Assembly: GCA_035695765.1 (NCBI GenBank)
Contig: DASRRI010000046.1
Location: 1 to 64,000 of the forward strand
DNA: 64,000 nucleotides
Direction of reading: 5' to 3'
Origin: Dongia_A sp035695765
Lineage (GTDB): Bacteria > Pseudomonadota > Alphaproteobacteria > Dongiales > Dongiaceae
The notes beneath the pieces were generated by a model. The model was not told the DNA's origin and ran no database searches. It was given only the letters and a program-made list of their open reading frames with translations. Made by a program: the position numbers and the translations under genes. Shown here piece after piece: positions 34,417 through 46,761 of this stretch. Numbering within the stretch: the stretch's first letter is position 1; every line of letters starts with the position of its first letter.

Positions 34417-35334
34417 TTGGTGTTGAACTATCCGCGTGATCTCTCCGGGTATGGCGGAAATCCGCCGCCGGCCGACTGGCCAGGCGGCGCGCGCGTGGCC
34501 GTGCAGTTCGTCCTCAATTACGAGGAAGGTGGGGAGAATTGCATTCTCCACGGCGACCAGGCTTCGGAGACTTTCCTGTCCGAGATCATCGGCGCGCAGC
34601 CGTTCCTGAGCGCCCGCCACATGTCGATGGAATCGATCTACGAATACGGCTCGCGTGCCGGCGCGTGGCGCATCCTCGATCTCTTCAAGTCGCGCGGCGT
34701 GCCGCTGACAATGTTCGCGGTGGCGATGGCGGCCGACCGCAATCCTGCCGTGATCGAGCGCGCGCTATCCGATGGGCACGAGATCGCGAGCCACGGCTAT
34801 CGCTGGATCAACTATCACGGCATGCCGGAATCCACGGAGCGCGAGCATCTCGAAAAGGCCATGGAGATCCTGACCCGGATCTGCGGCTCGCGCCCCTTGG
34901 GCTGGTACACCGGCCGCACCTCGGAGAATACGCGCAAGCTGGTCGCGGAGTATGGCGGTTTTCTCTATGACGCCGACGATTATTCCGACGATCTGCCGTT
35001 CTGGAGCAAGCTGGTCGATGCGCCGCATCTCATCGTGCCCTATACCCTCGATGCCAACGACATGCGCTTCGCCGCGCTCCAGGGCTTCAATTCCGGCGAT
35101 CAGTTCTTCTGCTACCTCAAGGATTCGTTCGACACGCTCTACGAGGAAGGGGCGAAGGCACCGAAGATGATGTCGATCGGCTTGCATTGCCGGCTGGTCG
35201 GCCGTCCCGGCCGTTTCGCCAGCCTCAAGCGCTTCCTCGATTACGTCCTGAAGCACGACAAGGCGTGGGTCTGCCGGCGCGTCGATATCGCCCGCCACTG
35301 GCACACACGCCATCCCTATCAGCCCGCGGGGTGA
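34417..35334 (+). CDS. puuE: Allantoinase PuuE (polysaccharide deacetylase fold)
   Basis: Metal-independent type allantoinase, 305 residues. YPRDLSGYGGNPPPADWPGG, VQFVLNYEEGGENCILHGD and DGHEIASHGYRWINYHGMP are characteristic of PuuE. Opens the hydantoin ring of allantoin to allantoate. TTG 34417 or GTG 34420 follow GAGGGAGA; which is used is unclear. Located 107 bp after the importer and 5 bp before allantoicase. Confidence 0.93.
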   Translation: MVLNYPRDLSGYGGNPPPADWPGGARVAVQFVLNYEEGGENCILHGDQASETFLSEIIGAQPFLSARHMSMESIYEYGSRAGAWRILDLFKSRGVPLTMFAVAMAADRNPAVIERALSDGHEIASHGYRWINYHGMPESTEREHLEKAMEILTRICGSRPLGWYTGRTSENTRKLVAEYGGFLYDADDYSDDLPFWSKLVDAPHLIVPYTLDANDMRFAALQGFNSGDQFFCYLKDSFDTLYEEGAKAPKMMSIGLHCRLVGRPGRFASLKRFLDYVLKHDKAWVCRRVDIARHWHTRHPYQPAG

Positions 35335-35339
35335 ATGTG

Positions 35340-36335
35340 ATGACAGAACAGCCGCAACATCCGTTCGGCAGCAACCTCGTTAACCTCGCCGATGCGCGGC
35401 TGGGGGCGGAGGCGATCTTCGCCACCGACGATTTCTTCGCGCCCAAGGAGCGGATGTTGAATCCCGAGCCGGCCGTGTTCATCCCCGGAAAGTATGACGA
35501 GCACGGCAAGTGGATGGATGGCTGGGAGTCGCGGCGCAAGCGCACCGAGGGCTACGATTACTGTGTCGTGAAGCTGGGCCTGCCGGGCTCAGTCGTCGGG
35601 TTCGACATCGACACCAGCCACTTCACCGGCAACTTCCCGCCGGCGGCTTCGATCGGAGCCTGCTGGATCGACGGCACGCCGGGTCAGGGCACGGAATGGA
35701 GCGAGATCGTCCCCGCCACCAGCCTCAAGGGCAATGCGCACCATTTCGTGCCGGTGACGGATGAACGCGCTTGGACCCATTTGCGGCTCAACATCTATCC
35801 CGATGGCGGCGTGGCGCGGCTGCGCGCTTACGGCAAGGTCGCGGTCGACTGGTCGCAGTTCGACCGCAAGCTGCTGATCGATCTGACGGCGATCACCAAT
35901 GGCGGGCGCGCCGTCGCCTGCAGCGACCAGCATTACGGTTCGCCGATGCAGGTGCTGTATCCCGGCCGCGGCGCCAACATGGGCGACGGGTGGGAGACGC
36001 GGCGCAGGCGCGAACCCGGCAACGACTGGGCGATCTTCGCCCTCGGCCATCGCGGCCACATCCGCAAGATCGAAATCGACACCGCGCATTTCAAAGGCAA
36101 CTACCCGGACCGCTGCTCCATTCTGGGGGCCGACGTCACGGCAGGCACGGATGAATCGCTGGTCACCCAATCCATGTTCTGGCGCACCTTGCTGCCGGAG
36201 CAGAAGCTGGAGATGGATCGGCCCCATGCCTTCCAGAAGGAGGTGGCGGACCTCGGTGCCGTCACCCATGTGCGATTGAACATCATCCCCGATGGCGGGG
36301 TCAGCCGCCTGCGCCTGTGGGGCGAGCTGGTGTAG
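35340..36335 (+). CDS. alc: Allantoicase
   Basis: 331 residues with two repeats of the allantoicase domain. The repeat signatures are VVGFDIDTSHFTGNFPPAAS with VRLNIYPDGG-like LRLNIYPDGGVARLRAYG in the first half, and KIEIDTAHFKGNYPDRCS with VRLNIIPDGGVSRLRLWG in the second. Hydrolyses allantoate to ureidoglycolate and urea. Starts 5 bp after puuE; a GTG at 35334 is also in frame. Confidence 0.95.
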   Translation: MTEQPQHPFGSNLVNLADARLGAEAIFATDDFFAPKERMLNPEPAVFIPGKYDEHGKWMDGWESRRKRTEGYDYCVVKLGLPGSVVGFDIDTSHFTGNFPPAASIGACWIDGTPGQGTEWSEIVPATSLKGNAHHFVPVTDERAWTHLRLNIYPDGGVARLRAYGKVAVDWSQFDRKLLIDLTAITNGGRAVACSDQHYGSPMQVLYPGRGANMGDGWETRRRREPGNDWAIFALGHRGHIRKIEIDTAHFKGNYPDRCSILGADVTAGTDESLVTQSMFWRTLLPEQKLEMDRPHAFQKEVADLGAVTHVRLNIIPDGGVSRLRLWGELV

Positions 36336-36344
36336 GAGACAGCT

Positions 36345-36848
36345 ATGGCGCGCATTGAAGTTCCGATCCAGCCCCTGACCCGCGATGCCTTCCGTCCCTA
36401 TGGCGACGTCATCCAAGTAGCGGAAAGCCGCCACTACACCATCAATCAGGGCTGGGCGGAGCGCTATGCGGACATGGCGGCGCTCGATCTCTTGGAAGGC
36501 GACGGCAAGCCCAATGTCGGGATCGTGCGCGCCGAGCCGCGGCCGATGCCGCTGAAGATCAAGCTGATGGAGCGGCACCCGAAAAGCAGCCAGCTGTTCA
36601 TTCCATTGGCGCCGCGCCCTTTCCTGGTCGTGGTGTCACCGCCGGGCGATGATCTCAAGCCGGAAAAGCTGGTTGCTTTCAAGACGATGGCAGGGCAGGG
36701 GGTGAATTACGGCCGGGGCGTCTGGCACCACCCGCTGATCGCCCTCGACCAAAGTACGGATTTCCTGGTCGTGGACCGGCATGCCAAGGATGAGAATTGC
36801 GACGAGGTGTCCCTCGAGCAGGCCGATCTATGGGTTGGAGAAAGTTGA
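36345..36848 (+). CDS. allA: Ureidoglycolate lyase
   Basis: 167 residues of the AllA cupin-like family. IEVPIQPLTRDAFRPYGDVI, HPKSSQLFIPLAPRPFLVVV and NYGRGVWHHPLIAL are family signatures, with the last holding metal or substrate histidines. Cleaves ureidoglycolate to glyoxylate and urea. GGAGACAGCT precedes the start; 9 bp after allantoicase. Confidence 0.95.
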   Translation: MARIEVPIQPLTRDAFRPYGDVIQVAESRHYTINQGWAERYADMAALDLLEGDGKPNVGIVRAEPRPMPLKIKLMERHPKSSQLFIPLAPRPFLVVVSPPGDDLKPEKLVAFKTMAGQGVNYGRGVWHHPLIALDQSTDFLVVDRHAKDENCDEVSLEQADLWVGES

Positions 36849-36849
36849 C

Positions 36850-38436
36850 GTGTCCGTGCCAGGTGTTTCCGTCTCCCCACTGCCCGATGCTGCATTTCAA
36901 AAGATTCTGACGCCGGAGGCGCTGGCTTTCTTGGCGGCGCTGGAGCGCAAGTTTGGCGCGGAGCGGCTGCGCCTGCTCGAAGCGCGCAAGGAGCGGCAGA
37001 AGCGGCTTGATGCCGGCGAGAAGCCGGATTTCCTGAAAGAGACCGCACAGATCCGTAGCAGCGACTGGAAAGTGGCGCCGCTGCCCAAGGATCTGCTCGA
37101 CCGGCGGATCGAGATCACCGGCCCTGTCGACCGCAAGATGGTGATCAACGCGCTCAATTCCGGCGCGTCCTGCTACATGGCGGATTTCGAGGATTCGACC
37201 ACGCCGACCTGGGCCAACCAGCTCGACGGCCAGCGCAACTTGATGGATGCCGTGCGCCGGCAGATCACCTTCGATGATCCTGGCAGCGGCAAGGCCTATC
37301 GCCTCAATCAGAAAACTGCCGTCCTGATGGTGCGCCCACGCGGCTGGCATCTGCCGGAGAAGCATGTCGTCATCGATGGGCGCCCGATGTCTGGCAGCCT
37401 GTTCGATTTCGGGCTCTATGTGTTCCACAACGCCAAGGAACTCGTGGCGCGCGGCACCGGCCCTTATTTCTATCTGCCGAAGCTGGAATCGCATCCCGAG
37501 GCGCGGCTGTGGAACGATGTGTTCCTGTTCGCGCAGGACAGGCTCGGGCTGCCGAAGGGCACGATCAAGGCGACGGTGCTGATCGAGACCATCACGGCGG
37601 CGTTCGAGATGGACGAGATCCTCTACGAACTGCGCGATCATTCCGCCGGGCTCAATTGCGGCCGCTGGGACTACATTTTCAGCTTCATCAAGAAATTCGC
37701 GCGCGACCCCAGGGCCGTGATGCCGGACCGCGCCAGCGTCACCATGACTTCGCACTTCCTGCGCGCCTACAGTTTGCTGCTCATCAAGACCTGCCATCAG
37801 CGGGGCGTGCATGCGATGGGCGGCATGGCCGCGCAGATCCCGATCAAGAACGATCCTGCCGCCAACGAAGATGCGCTTGCCAAAGTGCGCGCCGACAAGG
37901 AGCGCGAAGCGGCTGACGGCCATGACGGCACGTGGGTCGCGCACCCCGCCCTGGTGCCGATCGCCAAGGAGATCTTCGACCGCCTGATGCAGGAGCCGAA
38001 CCAGATCGCTCGCCAGCGCCAGGATGTGCACGTGACCGCAGCCGATCTGCTGGCTGTCCCGCAGGGCGATATCACCGCGGCCGGCCTCGCGGTGAACATC
38101 TCCGTCGGCATCGCCTATCTCGAAGCCTGGCTGCGCGGCACGGGCTGCGTGCCCTTGCATAACCTGATGGAGGATGCTGCGACCGCCGAGATTTCCCGCG
38201 CACAAGTCTGGCAGTGGCTGAAGCATGGCGCGCGGTTGATGGACGGCCGCGTGGTCGACCGAGCTCTATGCGAAAAAATGATCGCCGATGATCTCGCCCA
38301 TCAGCGCGCCGCTCCGGGCGAGGCCTTCAGCCGCAGCAAATTCGAGGACGCATCCAGACTGTTCGCCGATCTGGTCTTTGCGGACGACTTCCCGGAGTTC
38401 CTGACGCTTCCCGCATATGAACGAGTGACGGGTTAG
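36850..38436 (+). CDS. aceB: Malate synthase A
   Basis: 528 residues, the usual length for the A isoform. YMADFEDSTTPTW, VLMVRPRGWHLPEKHV, KLESHPEARLWND, ATVLIETITAAFEMDEIL and NCGRWDYIFSFIKKF, with the late LHNLMEDAATAEISRAQ holding the general base aspartate. Condenses glyoxylate with acetyl-CoA. GTG 36850, one base after the allA stop and 9 bases after GGAG, is the likely start. Placement right after allA gives the glyoxylate from allantoin a direct route to malate. Confidence 0.93.
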   Translation: MSVPGVSVSPLPDAAFQKILTPEALAFLAALERKFGAERLRLLEARKERQKRLDAGEKPDFLKETAQIRSSDWKVAPLPKDLLDRRIEITGPVDRKMVINALNSGASCYMADFEDSTTPTWANQLDGQRNLMDAVRRQITFDDPGSGKAYRLNQKTAVLMVRPRGWHLPEKHVVIDGRPMSGSLFDFGLYVFHNAKELVARGTGPYFYLPKLESHPEARLWNDVFLFAQDRLGLPKGTIKATVLIETITAAFEMDEILYELRDHSAGLNCGRWDYIFSFIKKFARDPRAVMPDRASVTMTSHFLRAYSLLLIKTCHQRGVHAMGGMAAQIPIKNDPAANEDALAKVRADKEREAADGHDGTWVAHPALVPIAKEIFDRLMQEPNQIARQRQDVHVTAADLLAVPQGDITAAGLAVNISVGIAYLEAWLRGTGCVPLHNLMEDAATAEISRAQVWQWLKHGARLMDGRVVDRALCEKMIADDLAHQRAAPGEAFSRSKFEDASRLFADLVFADDFPEFLTLPAYERVTG

Positions 38437-38497
38437 CATGCCGATGTTTCGCGATGGCGCTGCGCCGCCCTTCGCATCATACTCTCACAACGGAGTG

Positions 38498-38742
38498 CCC
38501 CTTCCCCCCTTGCGGGGGAAGGTTGCGCAGCCTTAGCGAGCGTCAGCGAGCTTAGGCGGAGCTGGATGAGGGGTTGCGCGCCGATAGGTGCGCGCGCTCG
38601 CAAGAGCGCCACAAGGGCAGCAGACGTCGCGTTACAGCGCTCGCGCGCTGCGCGCCCTCGGCGCGGCCCCCTCACCCAGCTTCGGCTAAGCTCACTTCGT
38701 TCGCTAAGCCTCCGCATCCCTCTCCCGCAAGGGGCGAGGGGG
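38498..38742. repeat. Long palindromic intergenic repeat, family B
   Basis: About 245 bp forming an extended inverted repeat. The left arm has CCTTGCGGGGGAAGG, GCCTTAGCGAGC and CTTAGGCGGAGCTGGATGAG; the right arm has CTCACCCAGCTTCGGCTAAG, CGCTAAGCCTCCGCAT and CCCTCTCCCGCAAGGGG. The centre is GC-rich with CGCTCGCGCGCTGCGCGCC. It fills most of the 331-bp gap between aceB and the next gene. No coding support. Confidence 0.85.
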
Positions 38743-38767
38743 CGACAACACAAGTTGGGGCGATGCG

Positions 38768-40132
38768 ATGACTCTAACCAGCGACTTTCTCAAACACCCC
38801 ATCGGCCCTGGCTTCGATGCTGACGGCTTGCGCAAAGCGCTCTCCGAACTCGACCGCCAGCCGATCGATCCGCTGACCAAGGGCTTTCCTGCAGGCCATG
38901 CGCCGCTGCCCTTGGGCGAGATCGGGGAGCAGCGCTGGAACTTGCTGGCCGGCGATCTCACGGCGCCAGTGGCGGTGCTGAAGCGGTCGGCGCTCGAGCA
39001 CAATGCGCGCTGGATGCGGCGCTTGCTGGACAAGTTCGAGCTGCAGCTTGCGCCCCATGCCAAGACCACCATGACCCCGCATCTCTGGGCGCAGCAGGCG
39101 GCGTACGGTGCCTGGGGCCTTACGGTCGCGACCGTGCAACAAGCGGAGGTGGCGGTCGCGTTCGGCTGCCGCAATCTGCTGATCGCGAACCAGGTGACGG
39201 GCCGCGCCCAGGTGCGCGGCATCATCGAGCGGACACGCGCGCAGGATGCGCTTGAGATCTACGTGCTGATCGATTCCCTGGCAGGTTTGAAGGCGCTCTC
39301 CGCTGATATCGCACATGCCAACACCGAGCGGTCGATCAACGTGCTGCTGGAACTCGGCTTCCAAGGCGGCCGCACCGGCTGCCGCACGTTGGAGGAGGTC
39401 AGCCAACTTCTCGACGAACTGCCCACGCATCAGGGGCGCGTGCGCCTCGCCGGCATGGCCGGCTATGAAGGCCAGATCGCAACGGCCAGCGGCGCGGAAG
39501 ACGGCGCCGGCGTCGAAGCCTATTTCGACCGCTTCGCCGAAGCCGTGCAACTGGCGGATCGGCGCAACGCCTTCGTGACCGATCAAGTGATCCTGACCGC
39601 CGGCGGCAGCTCCTACTACGACATCGTCGGCAGGCGCTTAGGCCAGATCCAGCTGCACAAGCCGACGGTGAAGATCCTGCGCAGCGGCTGCTACGTCACG
39701 CATGATTGCGGCGCCTATGTCGAGCATCTCGCCGAGATGAAGCGCCGCGATCCCGCGGTCGCCAAAGATCTCGGGCTCCTGGAACCGGCCTTGTTCGTGT
39801 GCTGCCTGGTGCAATCGGTGCCGGAGCCGGGGCTGGCGCTGCTCACAATGGGCAAGCGCGATGTCGGGTTCGATCTGCACCTGCCGCAGCCGGTCTGGCG
39901 CTATCGTGCACGGTCAACACCGCAGCCGGAACCGGTTGCCAGCGACTGGAAGATCACAAAGCTCAACGACCAGCACGCCTATCTCAGCATGCCGGCGAAG
40001 GCCGACGTCGCGGTCGGCGATCTCATCTGCTGCGGGATCTCGCATCCCTGCACCACCTTCGACCGGTGGCGTCTGATTCACGTGGTGGATGACAGCTGGA
40101 CGTCGCTCGGAGCGGTAGCGACCTTCTTTTAG
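38768..40132 (+). CDS. PLP-dependent D-serine deaminase/D-threonine aldolase-like protein (DSD1 family)
   Basis: 454 residues, fold type III. The PLP lysine is K99 in LAPHAKTTMTPHLW. LELGFQGGRTGCRT, AGMAGYEGQI and DQVILTAGGSSYYDIV belong to the barrel, and the C-terminal GISHPCTTFDRW has the metal-binding His/Cys pair. Acts on a D-amino acid or a beta-hydroxy-amino acid; exact substrate unknown. Its stop overlaps the convergent flavoprotein gene by 4 bases. Confidence 0.85.
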   Translation: MTLTSDFLKHPIGPGFDADGLRKALSELDRQPIDPLTKGFPAGHAPLPLGEIGEQRWNLLAGDLTAPVAVLKRSALEHNARWMRRLLDKFELQLAPHAKTTMTPHLWAQQAAYGAWGLTVATVQQAEVAVAFGCRNLLIANQVTGRAQVRGIIERTRAQDALEIYVLIDSLAGLKALSADIAHANTERSINVLLELGFQGGRTGCRTLEEVSQLLDELPTHQGRVRLAGMAGYEGQIATASGAEDGAGVEAYFDRFAEAVQLADRRNAFVTDQVILTAGGSSYYDIVGRRLGQIQLHKPTVKILRSGCYVTHDCGAYVEHLAEMKRRDPAVAKDLGLLEPALFVCCLVQSVPEPGLALLTMGKRDVGFDLHLPQPVWRYRARSTPQPEPVASDWKITKLNDQHAYLSMPAKADVAVGDLICCGISHPCTTFDRWRLIHVVDDSWTSLGAVATFF

Positions 40133-41436
40133 TTGGGTGCGGTGCCGACTTTTTTCTGAGCGACGCCGCGCTCAGCCCACCAATCCTGCAGCTGCAGCTT
40201 CCAATAGGTGAGCTGCGCCGCAATCGGCCCCAGCGGCCCGCCGTTCCAGGCAAGCCCGAACGGCGCGAACAACCGGTAGCGGTCATCGCCATCCGCGATC
40301 GCCGCGGCAACCAGAAGACCGGCCGCGGCAGTTGTGTTGAGCCCGTGCCCACCAAAGGCGGTGCAGCACCACAAGCCTTCATCCAGACGTCCGACCTGCG
40401 GCATGTAGTGGCGGGCATAGGCCATCAGCCCGGACCACGCGCACTCGATCTTGAGTGCGGAAAGCTGCGGATAGACTTCGACCATGTCCCGCCGCAACAG
40501 CGCCGCCAGGTCATTGGGATCGCGCGTGCGCGCGGTGATGCGCCCGCCCCAGATCAGGCGCCCGTCCGCCGTGCGCCGGTAGTAGTCGCCGGCGCGCCGG
40601 TCGTCGCTGATGCACATCGGCGTGGCGATGGCGCTGTCCAGCACGGCATCGTCCGGCTCCGTGGTCATGGCATAGGTCGCGATCGGCAGCATGGAACTGC
40701 GCAACACCGGAATGAATCGCCCGGTATAGCCGCCGGTGCAGACCACAAGATGATGCGCGCTCACCTTGCCGCGCGGCGTCGCGACCAGGTGCGAGGTGCC
40801 GAAGCGCCCGGTGGAGAGCGCCGGCGTATTCTCGAACACCTTGCCGCCCAGGCGCTCGATCTCGCGCGCCATCGCGAGCGCATAGTCCAGCGGCTGCATC
40901 GCAAAGGCGGTCGGCTCGACAATGGATTCGAAATAGCGCGCGCTCTTGAGCGAAACGCGCGTCTCCTCGACTCCCTGCACCTTGAGATCGAAGCCGAGCG
41001 CCGCCATCTTGTCGCGATAGCGCTCGAGCTCGAGCTGCGCCGGAACGCGCCGCGCAGAGATGTGGCCGCGCCGCGCAGAATCAACCGGCGTGCCAAAGGC
41101 GGCGAGGTTGTCGGCGACGTAGTCGACCCCGTCGCGCGAGAGTTCCAACAGCTCGCCCGCCGTCTCCGCGCCGGCCATGCGCGCGATCCTGTCATATCCC
41201 GCCGCGTAACCGGGCGTGCAGAATCCGCCGTTGCGTCCCGAGGCGCCCCAGCCGATGCGCCTGGCTTCCAGCAGCACGACCGAATGGCCCTTGCGCGCCA
41301 GCTCCAACGCGATCGTGAGGCCAGCCAATCCACCGCCGACAATGGCGGTGCCGGCCGCGATGGTGCCGTCGAGATAGGGGCGCTGCGCCATATCCGCGCG
41401 CCTGCGCGCGTAATGGCAATCGATGTAATCGCTCAT
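40129..41436 (-). CDS. FAD-dependent oxidoreductase (DAO/PuuB-like)
   Basis: 435 residues. ADP-binding TAIVGGGLAGLTIALELARKG, then LLEARRIGWGASGRNGGF, and a C-terminal LWCCTAFGGHGLNTTAAAG. The family oxidises amines or amino acids. ATG 41436 overlaps the HMG-CoA lyase stop (ATGA), so it is translationally coupled to the leucine catabolism operon as its last gene. Substrate unknown. Confidence 0.88.
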   Translation of the reverse strand: MSDYIDCHYARRRADMAQRPYLDGTIAAGTAIVGGGLAGLTIALELARKGHSVVLLEARRIGWGASGRNGGFCTPGYAAGYDRIARMAGAETAGELLELSRDGVDYVADNLAAFGTPVDSARRGHISARRVPAQLELERYRDKMAALGFDLKVQGVEETRVSLKSARYFESIVEPTAFAMQPLDYALAMAREIERLGGKVFENTPALSTGRFGTSHLVATPRGKVSAHHLVVCTGGYTGRFIPVLRSSMLPIATYAMTTEPDDAVLDSAIATPMCISDDRRAGDYYRRTADGRLIWGGRITARTRDPNDLAALLRRDMVEVYPQLSALKIECAWSGLMAYARHYMPQVGRLDEGLWCCTAFGGHGLNTTAAAGLLVAAAIADGDDRYRLFAPFGLAWNGGPLGPIAAQLTYWKLQLQDWWAERGVAQKKVGTAPN

Positions 41437-42343
41437 TGCGGCTTCGCGGCCTTGGCGTGCAGGGCCATCGCGGCCTTGGAGCCCGGCGCGCGGCCAAGCG
41501 CCTGGGAGATGAATGCGCCGGCCTCGACCAGCTTGTCGAGGTCGATGCCGGTCGCGATGCCGAGCCCATGCAGCATATAGACCACGTCCTCGGTCGCGAC
41601 GTTGCCGGAGGCGCCGGGCGCATAGGGGCAACCGCCGAGGCCGGAGACGGACGCATCCACCACTGCGACTCCCATCTGCAGCACCGCGAGCAGGTTGGCG
41701 AGGGCCTGGCCGTAGGTGTCGTGGAAATGCGCAGCGAGATGGCGGATATCGACCTCCGCCGCCACGATTTCGATCATGCGTTGCGCCTTGGCCGGCGTGC
41801 CGATTCCGATCGTGTCGCCGAGGCTCACCTCATAGCACCCCATGCCGACGAGGGCCCTGGCGACGCGCGCGACGGCTTCCGGCGCGATCTCGCCCTCGTA
41901 CGGACAGCCGAGCACGCAGGAGACGTAGCCGCGCACCTTGAGACCTGCCGATTGCGCGGCATCGGTGACATGGGCGAAACGCTCGAGGCTCTCCTCGATC
42001 GAGCAATTGATGTTGCGCTGGGAGAAACTTTCCGAAGCCGCGCCGAACACCGCGATCTCCTGTACGCCGGCGGCGAGCGCCAGCTCCAGCCCTTTGACGT
42101 TCGGCACCAGCACCGGATAGGAGATGCCCGGCTTCTGCTTGATGCGCCGGAACACTTCGGCGGAGTCCGCCATCTGCGGCACCCATTTGGGCGAGACGAA
42201 GGCGCCGGCCTCGATCGCCGGGAGCCCGCTCTCCGACAGCCGGTTGATCAGCTCAACCTTGGTCTCGAGCGCGACCGGCTTGGCCTCGTTCTGCAATCCG
42301 TCGCGCGGGCCGACTTCGACCACGCGCACCTGGGCGGGCAGGC

Positions 42344-42347
<4 letters not shown>
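41433..42347 (-). CDS. Hydroxymethylglutaryl-CoA lyase
   Basis: 304 residues, TIM barrel. VVEVGPRDGLQNE at the N terminus and GCPYEGEIAPEAVARVA, HFHDTYGQALANLLA and SGLGGCPYAPGASGNVATED, whose GCPYAPGA holds the active cysteine. Cleaves HMG-CoA to acetoacetate and acetyl-CoA, the last step of leucine degradation. ATGA overlaps on both sides couple it to MCC alpha and to the flavoprotein. Confidence 0.95.
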
Positions 42348-44347
<2,000 letters not shown>

Positions 44348-44364
44348 GCCCTTAGCGATTCCCC

Positions 44365-45144
44365 TCAGCTCCAGTTCGGCTTGCGCTTCTCGAGGAAGGC
44401 GGCGAGGCCTTCCTTGCCCTCATCGGACGCGCGCGCATCGGCGATGCGCCAGGCGGTGTCGCGGCGCAGCGCTTCGTCGATCTTCGCGAACGACACGCGC
44501 TGGATCAGGTCCTTGGCCGCAGCCTGTGCGGCCGGACCGCCTTTCAGCAGGTGCCCGATGATCTCATCCCGCGCCACGTCGAGTACGTCCGGCGCAACCA
44601 CGCGATGGACAAGACCCAGCCGCTCCGCTGTCGCGGCATCGAACTTCTCCGCGGTCAGGAAATAGCGCCGGCACGCGCGCGGCCCGATCGCCGCCGCGAC
44701 ATAGGGCGAGATGACGGCAGGGATCAGGCCAAGCCGCACCTCCGACAGGCAGAAGCTGGCGTTCGTCGCCGCAATCGCGATGTCGCAGCAGGCGACAAGA
44801 CCGACGCCGCCGCCGAACGCGGCGCCCTGCACCAAGCCGACCACAGGTTTCGGGCAACGGTCGATCGCCGCCATCAGGTCGGCGAGCAGCAGCGAATCGC
44901 GCTCGTTCTCTGCGCGCTCGAGCGCCGACATCCGTTTCATCCACTCGAGATCGGCGCCGGCGGAAAAACTCGGTCCGTTGGCCGCAAGCACCACGACCCG
45001 TGCAGCCGCCTCACGCGCGAGGTCGCGAAACGCCTGGGTCAACTCCGCGATCAATTGCTCGTCGAACGCATTGTGCTTTTCCGGACGATTCAATCGCACC
45101 GTGGCAACTTTGTCTGCTCGATCAATCTGGAGATAGGACCCCAT
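44365..45144 (-). CDS. Enoyl-CoA hydratase family, probable methylglutaconyl-CoA hydratase
   Basis: 259 residues, crotonase fold. Oxyanion-hole segments PSFSAGADLEWMKRM and GAAFGGGVGLVACCDIAIA and a catalytic-region SEVRLGLIPAVISPYV. Located between the MCC beta and alpha genes, so methylglutaconyl-CoA is the likely substrate. ATG 45144 lies 4 bp after the beta-subunit stop; the longer frame upstream overlaps that gene. Confidence 0.9.
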   Translation of the reverse strand: MGSYLQIDRADKVATVRLNRPEKHNAFDEQLIAELTQAFRDLAREAAARVVVLAANGPSFSAGADLEWMKRMSALERAENERDSLLLADLMAAIDRCPKPVVGLVQGAAFGGGVGLVACCDIAIAATNASFCLSEVRLGLIPAVISPYVAAAIGPRACRRYFLTAEKFDAATAERLGLVHRVVAPDVLDVARDEIIGHLLKGGPAAQAAAKDLIQRVSFAKIDEALRRDTAWRIADARASDEGKEGLAAFLEKRKPNWS

Positions 45145-45148
45145 TGCA

Positions 45149-46756
<1,608 letters not shown>

Positions 46757-46761
46757 GGCGA

